Of a DNA stretch of 64,000 nt, positions 49,801 through 61,814 are shown piece after piece. Both the position numbers and the translations under genes were made by a program. The stretch's first letter is position 1, and the number at the start of each line of letters is the position of its first letter. The notes under the pieces are model-generated. The model made no database searches. It saw nothing but the letters and a program-made list of their open reading frames with translations, and was not told the origin of the DNA. This stretch comes from Ligula intestinalis (taxonomy: Eukaryota; Platyhelminthes; Cestoda; Diphyllobothriidea; Diphyllobothriidae), in NCBI GenBank assembly GCA_036362985.1, contig JAYGXS010000003.1, positions 65,433,219 through 65,497,218 of the forward strand. Direction: 5' to 3'.

Positions 49801-52800
49801 ACGCTGCCTTCCTTAGGCTTCTACTACCCCTGTCTGCGACTGTTTCATATGATGCGTTAGATAAAAATGGGCAGCATCAGGCCAACAGACTTCTTATTCC
49901 AGCGATTTCCTCTTTTCCTGTCGATTTTTCCCGGCACTCGTCTATTCGATTCTATCGGCTAAATTATAAGAGCCAATAAACACAAACCCACTCGATTTGA
50001 AAGTCTCACTAGGCTTTTCTTAGTCTTGTGCCGCGGTACACGGGGGTTCAGTCGAGTAAAAATAATGTAAAGAATTTCAGAATGGTAATTTAACAATGTG
50101 GCTTAAGTCCTGGTCTATTGATGACACTATGATGTCGCTTCAGTCTGCGGTTGACTGAAAATTTTTCGGACTACTGGAAGCAGACATTTTCGGTGCAGTG
50201 ACTAACAGAAAAGAGCCTTCCCTCAACTCGCGTTTGTCGTCATATGGTTGTATTAAAAGGTGACCCTTACAACCTTGTTCTCATTTTCAAGTAAGCCATC
50301 AGTCGGTCACCTGGAAGGCTAGGCATTCGCAAGTTGCTCCTCTGTGCTCAGTCGAAGACCTGTCGGAGTCCTCATCGCCTGATAAACACAACCTTAAATG
50401 ATAAATTAAATTGTAGGAATTTAGATTTTCGGCCCTCAAGATTTCTGTGCCTACACGTTCATAAAACTAACGTAGGTTTGAGATTTCACTAACTTGAGTG
50501 GTCAGCTGTTATTTTCACTCAGATCCTCGTTTTTTCGGAATTTCTCAGGCCTGAAATCCGCAAATTCTACACGTCCCTGTCTGGCAAATACGTCATGACT
50601 CACCTTTCTGATTCCATGTTTTTGTCAGTACCATCTCTGAATATTGATTTATGTTGGCGGATTGATGTTCTAGATGCTGAACTTGACAGACGGGTGAACA
50701 CGGAAATGAGGTCGATCTGCCACTTATTAGCAGTATTCATGTTGTAGTTGCATCTATTTAACGCCTTCTACTCATGTCTACTTTGACTGCGCGCTTTTTA
50801 GAAACTGCTTCGTGATTTTATCTAATCCAATTACCAGAACGGTATAGCATCCACACACAAATGGGCGCTTGAGGCTCATCCGCCTCAATCTGGGTTCCTT
50901 ACCACTCTCAGAGAATGTATGCTAACGTTTTGCAGTGTAGTTAGGCTAATGCGTTTGCCAAACCGCGTTCACTTACTGAAAAATCAGGCCGTTGTTGCGT
51001 GGGTGAAGGAGGGATAGGAAAGACCGTATTAGGTGTGGGAGGAGAGAAATGATTTGAACTCTGTTAGCGGTACTACCGCCCGACGATGCTGTTAAGAACT
51101 CAATTTAATTGTCCTTTTACCTGGTTGAAACTCAGCCAATTTCGACCACTTTAGAGGCTGCAGAACCCACACACAAAGAAGGACAGTTGCTCTTAGGGGT
51201 AGGCCCTTCGAATGTCATTTTGGTAGGTCCCTCCTTCTGCATCACCCTGAACTCGTTTTCGACCGTTTTGCTTTTTAACACTTGTGACTTTCTGTCGTCC
51301 CTGTGAGCACTAAAAGTTGAAGCTATGCTAGAGTTGTGCCGATCAAACTGTCCTTGTTGCAGAACGAAGAGTGGCAGACTCCATTTTGCCATGGAGCTCA
51401 TCCGAAGCCCTCGCATGCAGCCTGGCAATGGCGATTAACCAGTAATCGAAAAAAGGTTACTAACAACGATAAGCGAGACTAAAGCGGTCAATTTAGGATA
51501 GTTTTACCGCTATTAGCCAGCCTGATCGCACAGTAGCCTGAACCGGCCCGCAATTTTAAGCCCGTTTGTCGAAAATTTAAGCTATAGACTTATCTTCTAT
51601 CAGCTGCGATTAGAAATGCTGGAAATAACCTTGGAGAGGTATTCGCTGATGCATTCTGAGTGCAGTCTTGTCAGGACAGAAGTTGCTCTCGTTTTAAGTT
51701 TTACGACCTACATAGTTTGATGCAGTCAACAGACGAGCGAACTTTGCCTTCCAAACTACGTTTGTAAACACGGCGAGTTACTTTTGCTCTACTGCATTAT
51801 TTTCTGAATCCTTTTCTGGCTCTACAAAAATACCTGAATTTTGAGGTAGGGGCGTGCGTAAGGTTGCTAAATCATGCCTTACGTCCTTGTCCGTGTGTTC
51901 TGTGTGTTGCTTACATTTACTGATAAAATAGGTAAAAATCACTTTCTGGAAGTAAATTTGAAAATCGAGCGTCAACATTTTATTTCAACACGCCGTCTGC
52001 TAGATGCTGTATGTTTCTAATAATAGCAATAGAAGTATAATTCGATGTACCCTCAGGAGTATATAGCAGTTCTTACTAATTATGCTAGGGAGAACTACAT
52101 ACGTTGTTTTCCTGTATCTTCTTAGCGAACTTGTGTGATGCCTCAAGAAGTCGAAAGACATGGCATGTGCTTCATGATAAGTCCAGATTCACATTTATTA
52201 ACAATTTCTCTCCACAAACCTCACGGATCCCTTAATACCGCTTACCAATCGCCCTTGTGTAGTTTCATTCAAGCGAATACTTTCATACCCCTGGTCATCA
52301 CTACTTTTCGATGTTTAAGCAGTCACTACTGAGTTGGAGTGTCAACTCTTGCTGTTGCCTATTTTTGTGTTTGCCTTTATATTCGAAGGCGTGAAACCGT
52401 TTTTCATTAGGCATGGCGCTCAAAAATTTTACTGTGGACATTTGGCACCAGTTTGTCGAACAATATAAGCCCCACAAACTGTACCATTTATTTATTTCAC
52501 GTAGCAAAAAAGTTTTTCTCATTCTTTATGCTTGTTTACCCCGTCCCATTTCTTTACATCTTTCTCGTTACTGCACCGCTATATATCACTACTTAAGTGA
52601 CTGAGAAGTAGATACAATCACTAAGAAAAGAGCTTTGTTCGTCTGACTTTTCGGATTCCAGCTGTAACTCACCATCAGACACCATCATGTAGAGCAATTC
52701 GTACACAGATGTTTGCAGTATTCATAACATGCAAGGTCTAGGCTACTGCGTACCTATTGCCAATTAACGACTCCCTCCTTCATCTATAGTAAATACCCTC

Positions 52801-55800
52801 AGGCGTGATAATCGCTTGGTAGCCCGTGTGCGTTGGAAGATGTGTCTGCCTGCGCGCTCCCCGAGTGGCTGATTGCTTTGGCTAAACCAAGTCTCAGCAA
52901 TGAATATGGGAAGGGGAGATCATTTTACCGGTTAGTCGACTGGGGGCCCGTAAAACATAACTGAGGTGGAGGAAGAAGATGTGATCACTGGAGCAAGAGT
53001 TTTATTTGCCTAACTGAGGTAACTAGCAGTTAATGCGCTTTTCACCTCTTGGGAGAATTTCGGCCTCATAGATTTTGGCTGTCTTGTCGAATGAGCCGCT
53101 TCTTGAGAATTTCTATAATCTTTTCCACAATCCTGCCGCATGTTCGGCAATTTGCGTCCGGGGCAGTTTCCCAGTTTCTTCGACGCAGTTGCTTTACCTG
53201 CAACAGCCTCGGGTCTGACAAACAACTCGCGGTGTTTTTTGTCGTGAAATTAGGCCCTTTGGTTTCATTATCTGACGCATATGTGTGCGACTTTAAATCC
53301 AATTACTGCAAAAAAGCGGCTGGCGGCCTCCGAGACGTTTTTGATGTACGGGATTTCTCACCAAATTCTGGGGTAGGTGTGATTTTGTCGCTGACGGTCA
53401 CCGAGCAAGTAGCGCAATAGGAGGCGATCATCATCTATGAAGTGGAAGCCTTCAGAAGGTAAATGGGCGAACATACGTATGGTCGTATGTTTTCCAATTT
53501 ATCTTCAATGGGAATTTTCGCAAATGTAGAAGTTGACGCCGTTTATTATCATAGGTATGCTGGCGTCTAGCGATTGCACCCTATAAATGCTGCAACTCCC
53601 TTCGTAAGGATTGCCCCTACCTGACGCTGTTTCTAAAGAGGGATTCGAGGTGGAACCCTAAACTCCAGGCGAATAAAGCTATTGTCGTAGCGATCGCTTA
53701 TACTTTTTCTCAAGCGAGGTCTCGAAATCACCTTAAGGCCTTATTTGTGCACTCGAGTATTGGCTCTGTTCATAAACCGCCTAAATGCAAATATTTTTTT
53801 ACCTAGAGTAAATCTTTTTACATAAAACTTCATCAGTTGTGATAGGCGATTCGTAGACTTGGGAGTTTGGAGAGAACTGTGTCCGTGGAGAGGAACATTG
53901 CTCCCACGTGAGGGTGCTTTTCTTGCAAGGAGAAAGCCGCACGAATATATAGCAACGGCGGCACGAACGCGCGTGCACTTTTACTTAGAACTACTGCACC
54001 ACCAGGCTAGCGGTGAAGTAAGCTTCCGTCCTCCCTGGGAGCAGGAATTATCCGGTGGAATGGAAAAAAAGGAAGGAGTGTTTTTTTAAACTACTAGTAC
54101 ACTAAACCCAGTACCTCGAACAATCGGATAGATAGAGAGCTTAGAAGCTGAACGTAGGGCTCGTCATTCACTGGAGGAAAGAAGTACGCATTGCATATTG
54201 GCTTTCAGTCACCGAATGTGAAAATTCTTGACCATAACAGGGGCTTCCTTAAGGCAGCTCTATGTGGAAAGCATTTCTTCATTTAACGCTGAAAGTGCGA
54301 CATGGGACATTTAGCCACAAGGTTGCCTGCGCGCAAATCATCCCATTGTACAAAAAAGAAAAAATTGGTGACTAGCATCGTCCTTTCTATCACCGTCAGC
54401 AGTAGTATTCTCGGAAATAGTTAATATGTATTCGGGAGCACGATCAATATCCTCATATTCCTCCCAAGTATCGTCGTGGATTTGAATGAATTCCCCAACT
54501 CCTTAAATCGATATTCCCGGAGGCTTTTGCACTGACGACGAAATATTAATATCCTCTTCAACCACGATACGAATGGTAGCCGATAGTTTGGCTTTTGCAG
54601 AAGGTTAGAATTTACCGCGAACTCTATACTCCCCTGCACTTCTGCAATACCATACGGCATTAGTAGGATGGTTTGCCTTTTCCAAAGGAAAATTAGGAGG
54701 ATAGAATTCAGCGAACCACTAGCTATGCTCGAGGTTCTTGTCAAGCTGCAATGGCATAGGGTGACTATTTCGTCTGCTTGCTTTACAAGGTTCCAGCGGT
54801 TTTTCTGTCTCTACAAGCAACCTTAGACTCCCTCGAGGACATTCCATTGGCGAGCCAAGACATTAAGTTGAAGGACGTTGCTTTCTGGAGCGACCGCATG
54901 CGGCCTGACTGACGCTTTCGTGCCTTTTTACCCGGCAGAGGAGCGATCTGTAGAAGCCGACAGACGGGAGTGCTTAACCTGGTGTGCACTGCCCAGCGTG
55001 TGTGGCCCTTTTGTAGGTCAAGGAAGGACTGCTGTCAATGAACAGCTTGTTGGCATGGAGTCACCCGCGGCCGCAGCATGGGGCCGACTGCAACCTCTAT
55101 ACGACCCACAGTTCTGATTAACTTAACTGAGTTTTCAACGAGATGCCTGGCATTTTGGTGGTCTTTTCTTCATTCACCTGCTTGAACTCACACTATCCCA
55201 TCGGTAGGACTTCCCGCCTGCGTTTCTAGCATCAGTTTGGATGTAGCTATTACAGGTGTGACACCCGCGCATTTTTATAATGCTTTCATTTACGTTTTCG
55301 TAATACAACATTCCCTAGCTCACTAGATGGCAAGTAAGTCCGGTTGCATGAAACGCTGCTCTTGTAGACGTCACAGAATTTTCGACACTGTAACCAGTAG
55401 CCTCTTGCTTTCCAAGTGGACTGTTACCTTATTCTGCCACAAAACTTGCCTATTCAGTTTTGTGGATCCAAAAGTATCGCCAGGCGTACGCATTGTTCCG
55501 GAACTTTATTACCCTCGTGAAAGACGGGATAACTGTTTCCGGGCTTGTAATCAGACTATCACGGCCCTAGCTGCTCCCCGTAGGCACTACTACGCAGAAT
55601 TTCGCTGGTTCTGAGGCATCCTCTAGGCTGCTTGAACGCACTTATTTGGTGCGTATACAGTGGCCGATGTCCCTGTTGCTAGTACCTATCAGACTTACTG
55701 GTCCCGTTTTGTGATTTGCATTCTCGTAATACAGTGGAACCTCTGTTGAGGAGTTTAATCCGTTTCGGCACTGAGCCGGTCTTGCTAAACGTAGCCAATA

Positions 55801-58084
55801 AAACTGCATCGGTTCGCTGATTGGTTGCAGGTGCCGAGGACCCCTGTCCTGGGAGCAAGACTCAACGGCGGACGAGTTTACCACAGCACCTTTTCTGAAT
55901 CGCTATCATCGTTTACGCTTACACCATTACACCTCCCCTAGCCTTCAGAATTTAACGTAACTCTCCTATCAGGCTTTTCAAATTGGGACTATGCGTAAAC
56001 CTTTCAACTCGAGAGTACGAAAGTTGAGCAAGGCTGTAAGTTGTAGTCGGGCTATGGACTTCTTGCATCAGTTTGGCATTTTCGGCCTTTTTAAAAGACC
56101 TAGAAAGAGAGCGAGAGTTACTTGTTGTGTTGTTTTTTAAAACAAACATTAAAATAGTGAAATTTACAGAACTCCGACCTTCGATTCTATCGCGGCAACG
56201 CTTAATGCGTCCTGCTAATCTTGGCCTGACTCTTATTTCCTGGTGGGAGAGCTGTGCATACTTATTGCTGATAGAAGCTACCTGCCTGTCATGAGCTCCT
56301 GATAAAGCGGCATATGCAAGAGTTTTCGGGGCTTTTTCTGCTGTCTGCTGATGTTAAAATCCGGTTACCTTGTTCAGTATGAAATCGGCCCATTTAATAT
56401 ACGTAACGTGAGTGTCGATGTTTCACTCAATGTGATTTCAACGCCAACACGGAATGAGCTGTGAAGTCCATGCATCCACCCTTCAGTCACACGAGACCGC
56501 CTCCGCATTTTCCCGCTCCTGGTTCCCCCTAAAAAGTATATTCATCGTGATAACACAGCACTTAACCTCCCCTTTTTTGTTTACTTACAATGCCGCCTGT
56601 GAGAGTACATATTCTGGTCGTTGGCCTGCTTGCTGCCATATAACCTAATGCCTGAATCCGGTTTTAGTGCATAATTACGTTTTATGACTGTTCTCGTAGT
56701 TTGCCTTCTTTTTGAAGGTCACTTATGTTCCCCCTCATAAATAGTTGACTATATATTACCTACCACAACTAGAAGCGAGATAACCATGATGGCACCTTGC
56801 TACCCCTTTTAAATCGTGATTTAGAATTCATCTCAGTCGAGGTTCTGGTGCTTGGAAGTGTTAGAAAGTTTCTTTAACGACATTATGACTTCGACTGGTT
56901 CAGATTTTAGAGCTTTGAGTTCGCTCGCGATTCAGCCAAAAAACTTTGTGCTTATAAAATGGCCCTTGGAAGTCAATTATCTGTGGACGAGGAAGAAGAC
57001 GAATTGTTGATTGATTGATTGTCGATTATCTGTGCATCACTAACGACGACGGCGAAAATTGCTCTCACGCCTATTCACGGACGAAAACTTTGACTTCAGA
57101 ATTAATATCTTTCAGGGAAATGTCAACCAAAACAATTGTATTTTCAGGCTTTTCTACGCTGTCTTTTACCAGCTATAACTGTCACCTGATTAGGATTCCG
57201 ATACCTAAGTTCCCATGTGTCTTTCCGATTGCTTGTCAGTCAGTATGCGCCCGTTCAACGATTTTTTGATGATTAGGCGGCATGTCTTCCAAGTTCCGCT
57301 TTTGGACACTCGTGTTGCTTGAGTGTGATGAGATTCGGCCTGTAACCTGTCTGTCAGTCATTTCCGCATGGATCCCGCATGCTCCACTGACACCATGACA
57401 AAGGGAGAAGAAGGTTCGATCGCTGGGACAACACTTTTATTCGCCTGACGTTTCGACATCTGTCGTGGATTCTTCATCAGAGACTTGAGCAGAAAGTAAT
57501 AGCAGAAATGGGTAACATATTCACAGGAATTTGCAGTATTTATAGGACACAGACGTATGCGTATGTTACCCGTTTCTGTTGCTGCTTTTTGCTCGTGTCT
57601 GTGACAGATGTCGAAACGTCAAGCGAATAAAAGTCTTGTCCCAGTGGTCCAATATTCTCCTTCTCAATTACTTACTGGGACTCGCGTGTTCGCTTGTACT
57701 GGCAGTATGAAAATGTTCTTTCCAGTTGCCTGGACTTTAAGCCTACCCCTCTATCTCCTCCAGACACTCTGTTTGAACGCCTCCTGGCCGAAATCTCCAA
57801 TGCACCCTCGACCCGCCTCGTACAACTTATCTATGAGGAGAGTGCACATTTGCGAAGCCAAATCACAAAGGACCCTAATGCTGACGTCTTGGCCGCCGTA
57901 AGCAGCTCCAGAGGTCGCTTCGTTCACGCGACGCCATCCGGCGACCACGAGAAGAGTATCAACAGCTCGACTGCCAGCGATCGTCCACTGGATGCTTCCA
58001 TCTCTCTCCAAGTCTATGACGTTTCAAGCGCGTGGGATTTCGATAAGGCCCTGTTCTTCTGTACAACCGTCGTCACGACCATAG
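46117..58084 (+). CDS. Two-pore domain (K2P) potassium channel, N-terminal part
   Basis: Exon 46117-46819 codes for about 180 residues of hydrophilic cytosolic N-terminus, then a transmembrane segment (AKYILLAILYICFMCIGALC, about residues 184-206) followed by FQLLEQPAELEERIRIKGEI, the TM1 pattern of K2P channels. Exon 57706-58084 codes for the extracellular cap region and the first pore loop, WDFDKALFFCTTVVTTIG. K2P channels are dimeric leak channels with two pore loops per subunit. The second exon stops between the Gly and Tyr of the TIGYG filter, a common K2P intron site. TM2 to TM4 and the second pore loop are not in the window. The exons do not join in phase as drawn (1 against 0), so a small exon is missing or a boundary differs. 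Confidence 0.85.
46820..52970. other. K2P gene intron, first part
   Basis: Unassigned A/T-rich intron. Open frames here (for example 47291-47530, 48745-49035, 49398-49643, 51132-51428) show no domain. No repeat partner was noticed. Confidence 0.45.
52973..53220 (-). repeat. Penelope-like terminal repeat fragment
   Basis: Begins GAAGAAGATGTGATCACTGG, then AGCAAGAGTTTTATTTGCCT, the terminal sequence seen at 19971 and 57405 (minus orientation). Positions 53180-53195 share TTCTTCGACGCAGTT with 20312-20326. The hammerhead-like core is not preserved. Confidence 0.5.
53221..57400. other. K2P gene intron, second part
   Basis: Mostly unassigned. At 54310-54720 a broken plus frame (CAQIIPLYKKEKIGD then HRPFYHRQ) vaguely recalls the early reverse-transcriptase motif IPLYKK followed by YRP, but it is too decayed to call. 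A TTGA run lies at 57004-57020. Confidence 0.4.
57405..57655. mobile_element. Inverted pair of Penelope-like terminal repeats
   Basis: The left arm (minus orientation) reads GATCGCTGGGACAACACTTT, then ATTCGCCTGACGTTTCGACA and TCTGTC; the right arm (plus) reads GACAGATGTCGAAACGTCAA, GCGAATAAAAGTCTTGTCCC and AGTGGTCC. In the left arm, reading the minus strand, CTCTGATGAAGAATCC is followed by GTCGAAACGTC, which has the CUGAUGA and GAAA boxes of a hammerhead ribozyme, though stem II pairs poorly. The right arm ends about 50 bp before the K2P exon. Confidence 0.6.
57706..58084 (+). CDS. K2P channel exon: cap domain and first pore loop
   Basis: Acceptor TTGTACTGGCAG (57705), or TTCTTTCCAG at 57725; donor ACCATAG|GTAAGA in phase 1. 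The frame includes SPPDTLFERLLAEISNAPST and a helical LIYEESAHLRSQ (cap helices), a potential N-glycosylation site NSS, and the P1 loop W-x-F-x-x-A-x-F-F-C-x-T-V-x-T-T-I-G. All expected P1 residues are present. The Tyr-Gly of the filter must come from an exon to the right of the window. Confidence 0.9.
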
Positions 58085-60000
58085 GTAAGACGCAGCATCT
58101 TATCCCGCTTCCTGCTGGCTGCCCTTGTTTCAATAAAAGCCCCTTTTCTGATTGGCCATTTTACTTGATGTAGCACACATCACTGATAATCTTCCTCTGT
58201 GATGCTCTCTTTCTTTTGCTGAATGCCATAAAGTATCCCTCCCCAATTGTAAATGTATTCGATTTCTTCATTACTCACATAACTTCTCAAGTTGTATCCC
58301 AGCCCTCCACGCTTGGAAGATAGATCTTATCTCATGCCACAATGGACAATTATGCATGATGAATGTAATGTATTGTTCGCATGCCTCATCAATCGCGGCC
58401 TACTTTTGATTCACCGGTTTGTGTTTCTGTTGTAGATTCCTAAGGACAGTCGACGGCTTGTTGCAACCAAGCGCAACTTGTTAGAATTAGCTCATTATCC
58501 CTAGATCTTTTTTTGATTACGCAGACTTAACCAACAAGACCAGGGCTTCATTCTTATCACTGTCACCATTACCCGCTTCCTAGCAATTTACTAAGAGGCT
58601 GTGTAATTCTGTTTGATGTGCATCCTTTGAAACCACAGTGTGAGAGACTGTTATGCAGCACCGTTGGGTTCTGTTCGGAATACAATATACTGTTTGTATT
58701 CAGAACCGGGTCCGAAGTCCGTAATTATCAGCATCTCCCTATGGCTCTAGCAGCCACAACGGGCCTACCATTTTCAGCCATAGTGCGCTGTTCAACTGCA
58801 GGAACGCTGGTTTGAAGTCTCGTTCATGTTTTCTATCACGCCTCACCGTGAGCTGTCCAACTTACTGCTCGTATGGAATCCACCATTACGGAACAGCAAG
58901 CTGACTGCCCAGGCGGGATTTCATAAACAATCATCTAAGATCTACCAGAATGACTACTAGGCTCACTTAGTTGTTACGAGGAAAGGGGAGGGTTGGTGGA
59001 TTCAAATAATTCAGTTGACCAAATTTAGAGCAATTCGTTGCCGCAGTGATATTCGAATTCACGTCAGCAGAGGAGGCTTTTGCGCAGTCAACGCTCTACC
59101 ATTGAACTACGAGGCTCACCGTGAGCCGTTAATTTAATCACGCTTGGGTCGATTTACCCGCCCAACGTACTGTTGATGTGGATTCGAATCCCACTCAGGT
59201 CACGCATTTTTCACAATTGGATCAACTGGCCTGTTGAATTTACTAACCGCCAGCGAGGATTATCCAGTCCGTCGGAATGGCACTTGCTGCACTTTGCCAT
59301 GGTTTTCCTTTGGCACTGAATAATGCAGTCCAAGACCTTGATGTGGGTTTTAGTGTTGACATTTCGGCCGAGGTTGCACAGTTGCATGCGTTTTCGGTTA
59401 CCGTCTTAACTACAAAGGTCAGGACTCTTGTGCGGTTATGAATAGTGGCCGCCGTAAATGGAAGGTGAGATTCTTTTGAAAAGTAAATGAATAATTTTCA
59501 AATGACTTCGTTGCGAATTCGGTGATCTGCACTGCCTTTTGCATCACGAGGATATGTTAGAACACACGATGAAAACGAGTGAAATAGTTTGGATACGTTT
59601 TTTGTCACCCGCGATGTGCGAGTTCAGTATGGATGTTATTAAATTTACACCACCGCTCGGCTGCAGACGCCACAGCAGACGCGTCTTCGACCGCGTTCCC
59701 ACCCGCCCTCAGGGCGGCCAAGGTCTGCTACACCAAACCTCCCTATGGTGAATCCATCTCTTCTCCTCTCCATCTGTTTTTTATGACAGAGCGGCCCCTC
59801 CTGACTATGCTGCTCCGACCCATCCTTCTCTTCCTCGCCGCCGGGATTGAGGCCCACTTGGCGGGGTTCCGGATCCAACAAGGGCTACTTGCCTGCCTGC
59901 CTGCAGACGCCAAAGTGAAAGTCAATTTAAAACCTGCCTCAGCAGGGTGTGTAAGAACATGGGGGACAGTTCTTGGACTTTTGGCAGTCCCCATTGTTGG
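58085..60000. other. K2P gene intron with SINE-like repeat
   Basis: Contains the tRNA-derived repeat at 58855-59220. I looked for an exon starting with the TyrGly of the K2P filter and found none here. The 159-codon plus frame at 59633-60112 lies partly in the Penelope-like terminal region and has no domain. Confidence 0.45.
58855..59220 (-). mobile_element. tRNA-derived SINE-like repeat, copy 2
   Basis: Shares with 37055-37320 the segments GTATGGAATCCACCA, AAATAATTCAGTTGACC, a tRNA-like head (on the minus strand GTTCAATGGTAGAGCG and GTGAATTCGAATATCAC) and ACCCGCCCAAC. A second B-box-like GGATTCGAATCCCAC lies at 59180, so the unit may be dimeric. Confidence 0.55.
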
Positions 60001-60362
60001 GGCGGAGAAAAAATTAAGCTGTCAAATGAATGAGAACGTTCGCGTTCCAGGTATTTGCATGCTTGAGGAAGGAGGATGGCTGAGCACCGGATCAAGTTGT
60101 TTATTATTCTGAGCTTTCGGGCTCTTGCGGGAGTCCATCGTCAGAGACAAAAATGTCCACGAAAAACAAGTGACGGTTACAGGGGGTCGGAGCCAGTCAA
60201 TCGTCATAGGGTGGGGGGGAGGATTAGAGGGAGGGAGAGGGGGGAAATTTCACCGTCAGGTATAATAGCTTGTACGAAAAACAAGCGACGGTTACAGGGG
60301 GTAGGAGCCAGCCATACGGGCGGAGGGGGGAGGGGAGTTTGACGGAGGGAGAGGGAGGTTCA
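60000..60362 (-). mobile_element. Penelope-like element 3' terminal region, tandem units
   Basis: Directly downstream of the GIY-YIG stop (minus strand). Two units about 120 bp apart share AAACAAG(T/C)GACGGTTACA and GGGGGT(C/A)GGAGCCAG. The unit near 60110-60160 contains, on the minus strand, CTGACGA, a stem (GGACTC with GAGCC) and CGAAAGC, matching the layout of a hammerhead ribozyme core. Penelope-like elements are known to carry such motifs in their terminal repeats. Confidence 0.6.
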
Positions 60363-61811
60363 TTAATCAGCAGTGCCCGCCGTGCGGATTTTCCTGCGGA
60401 GGGCGATATATGCGGGCGCCAACTCAATACATCTGTTCACTAAGCTGTCATCCGTTGCCCAGGCTTCAATTAGCTCGCGTTCGGTCTTGCTCTTGGCGTG
60501 AGCAATTATCCTTGTCGCTGCGAGGTTAAAGTCGTGGCCCGTGTCATGGGTGTGCGCCGCCACTTGCGACAGTGCGTCACCCAGCCTGATAGCCCGTTTA
60601 TGTTCATTTACGCGCAATCCCAGCATGCGTTCAGTTTGCCCTGTCTAGTTACAAGGGCGGCTTGAGCATTGGATTTGATACACTACCCTGGATTGTTCTG
60701 TAGGGTTCAGCGGGTCTCTTTTTATTACCTGGCTGTGCATGGTAGCCTTGGGATGGTGTGCAATTCCGACACCCAGTTCCGCAGCGATGCGATCTATCGC
60801 TTCTGAGCTATTCTTGATGTGCGGTAGAATGTGCCATATCCTTGCAGGTTCTTCCGTTTGGTCCCTCCGGGGCCGTACGCGTAGGCAGTGGCTTATAAAG
60901 GCTTTCGGATAACCATTCCGCATGAACTGATCACGGAGGTATTGGGCTTCGTGTGCCTTGTATTCTGGTCTACTGCCGTGGGTTTGGATTCGTTTAAAGA
61001 GCGCTTTTACACAGCTTCGTTTGTGGGCAGCCGGATGGTTGCTGTTAAAACTGAGAAGTCGTGTCGTGTTATTTGCCTTCCTATAGACCGTCGTCTCAAT
61101 TTCACCGTTGGGTGTTCTCTTGATGAGGACATCAAAGAAAGGCATGAATTGTATGTCAGGAAATTTTCCATTGAGCAAGTCATGGACGTTTTGCAGCATG
61201 TTTCTCTTGATGAGGACAAATGTGTCGTTGACATAGCGGCGCCAGAAGACAAGCTCATGTAGGGCGAAGGCGATATTTTCTAGGTCCTGTAGAGCCAGTT
61301 CTGCCACTAAGCCGGAGATCGGGGAGCCCATCGGAGTTCATTTGATCTGTTCGTACGTTTCTCCAACGAACGTAAAGTACGTTTACTGGCAGAATTTGAA
61401 TAACCTCATAAGGTGTTCAATTTTGAGTAGGCATTGAGGCTCATCGTATGCCTCTTCAAGTCTCTTGCGCAAGTCTTCGTGCGCCAGATTTGAGGGTATG
61501 GGTGTGAATAAAGAAGTCACATCGAAGTAGACCACGATTTCGTCCGACTGAATCGTCCGACCTCGAAGGTCCTCAAGGAATTGAGAGGCTGATTGAACTG
61601 AGGTAGTCGAGTCGCCTTGGAGGAATTTCAGTTTTCTATACATCCACTTTGCCTAATTATAAGTAGGGCTGCCTTTGAGGGCAACAATTGGCCGAAGTGA
61701 GGCATTCGGTTTGTGAATTTTTGGCAGTCCGTAGAATCGGGCCAGAGCGGTATCCGTTACTTTCATTTCGCGCCACTCGTTCATCGTAATCACATTCTTC
61801 TGCCGACTGAA
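60363..61811 (-). pseudogene. Penelope-like element: reverse transcriptase and GIY-YIG endonuclease, broken
   Basis: One minus-strand frame runs from about 61811 to 60363. It holds RT blocks ARFYGLPKIHKPNASLRPIV, EIVVYFDVTSLFTPIPSN, TPMGSPISGLVAELALQDLE and FWRRYVNDTFVLIKR (the catalytic YVDD-type box as YVND). A GIY-YIG domain follows: VYQIQC, then TGQTERML, RVNEHKRA and THDTGHDF, with a Glu in KTERELIEAW. Four in-frame stops are visible: before AKWMYRK (about 61656), before TYFTF (about 61383), before TPMGSP (about 61334) and at the Tyr of the YIG-like motif (about 60645). The Asp-to-Asn change in the catalytic box would by itself abolish activity. The 5' end is truncated. Confidence 0.9.
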
Positions 61812-61814
61812 TAA

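Noticed and set aside
59633..60112. 159-codon plus frame
   Set aside because: It overlaps the terminal region of the Penelope-like element on the opposite strand, with no K2P or other domain.
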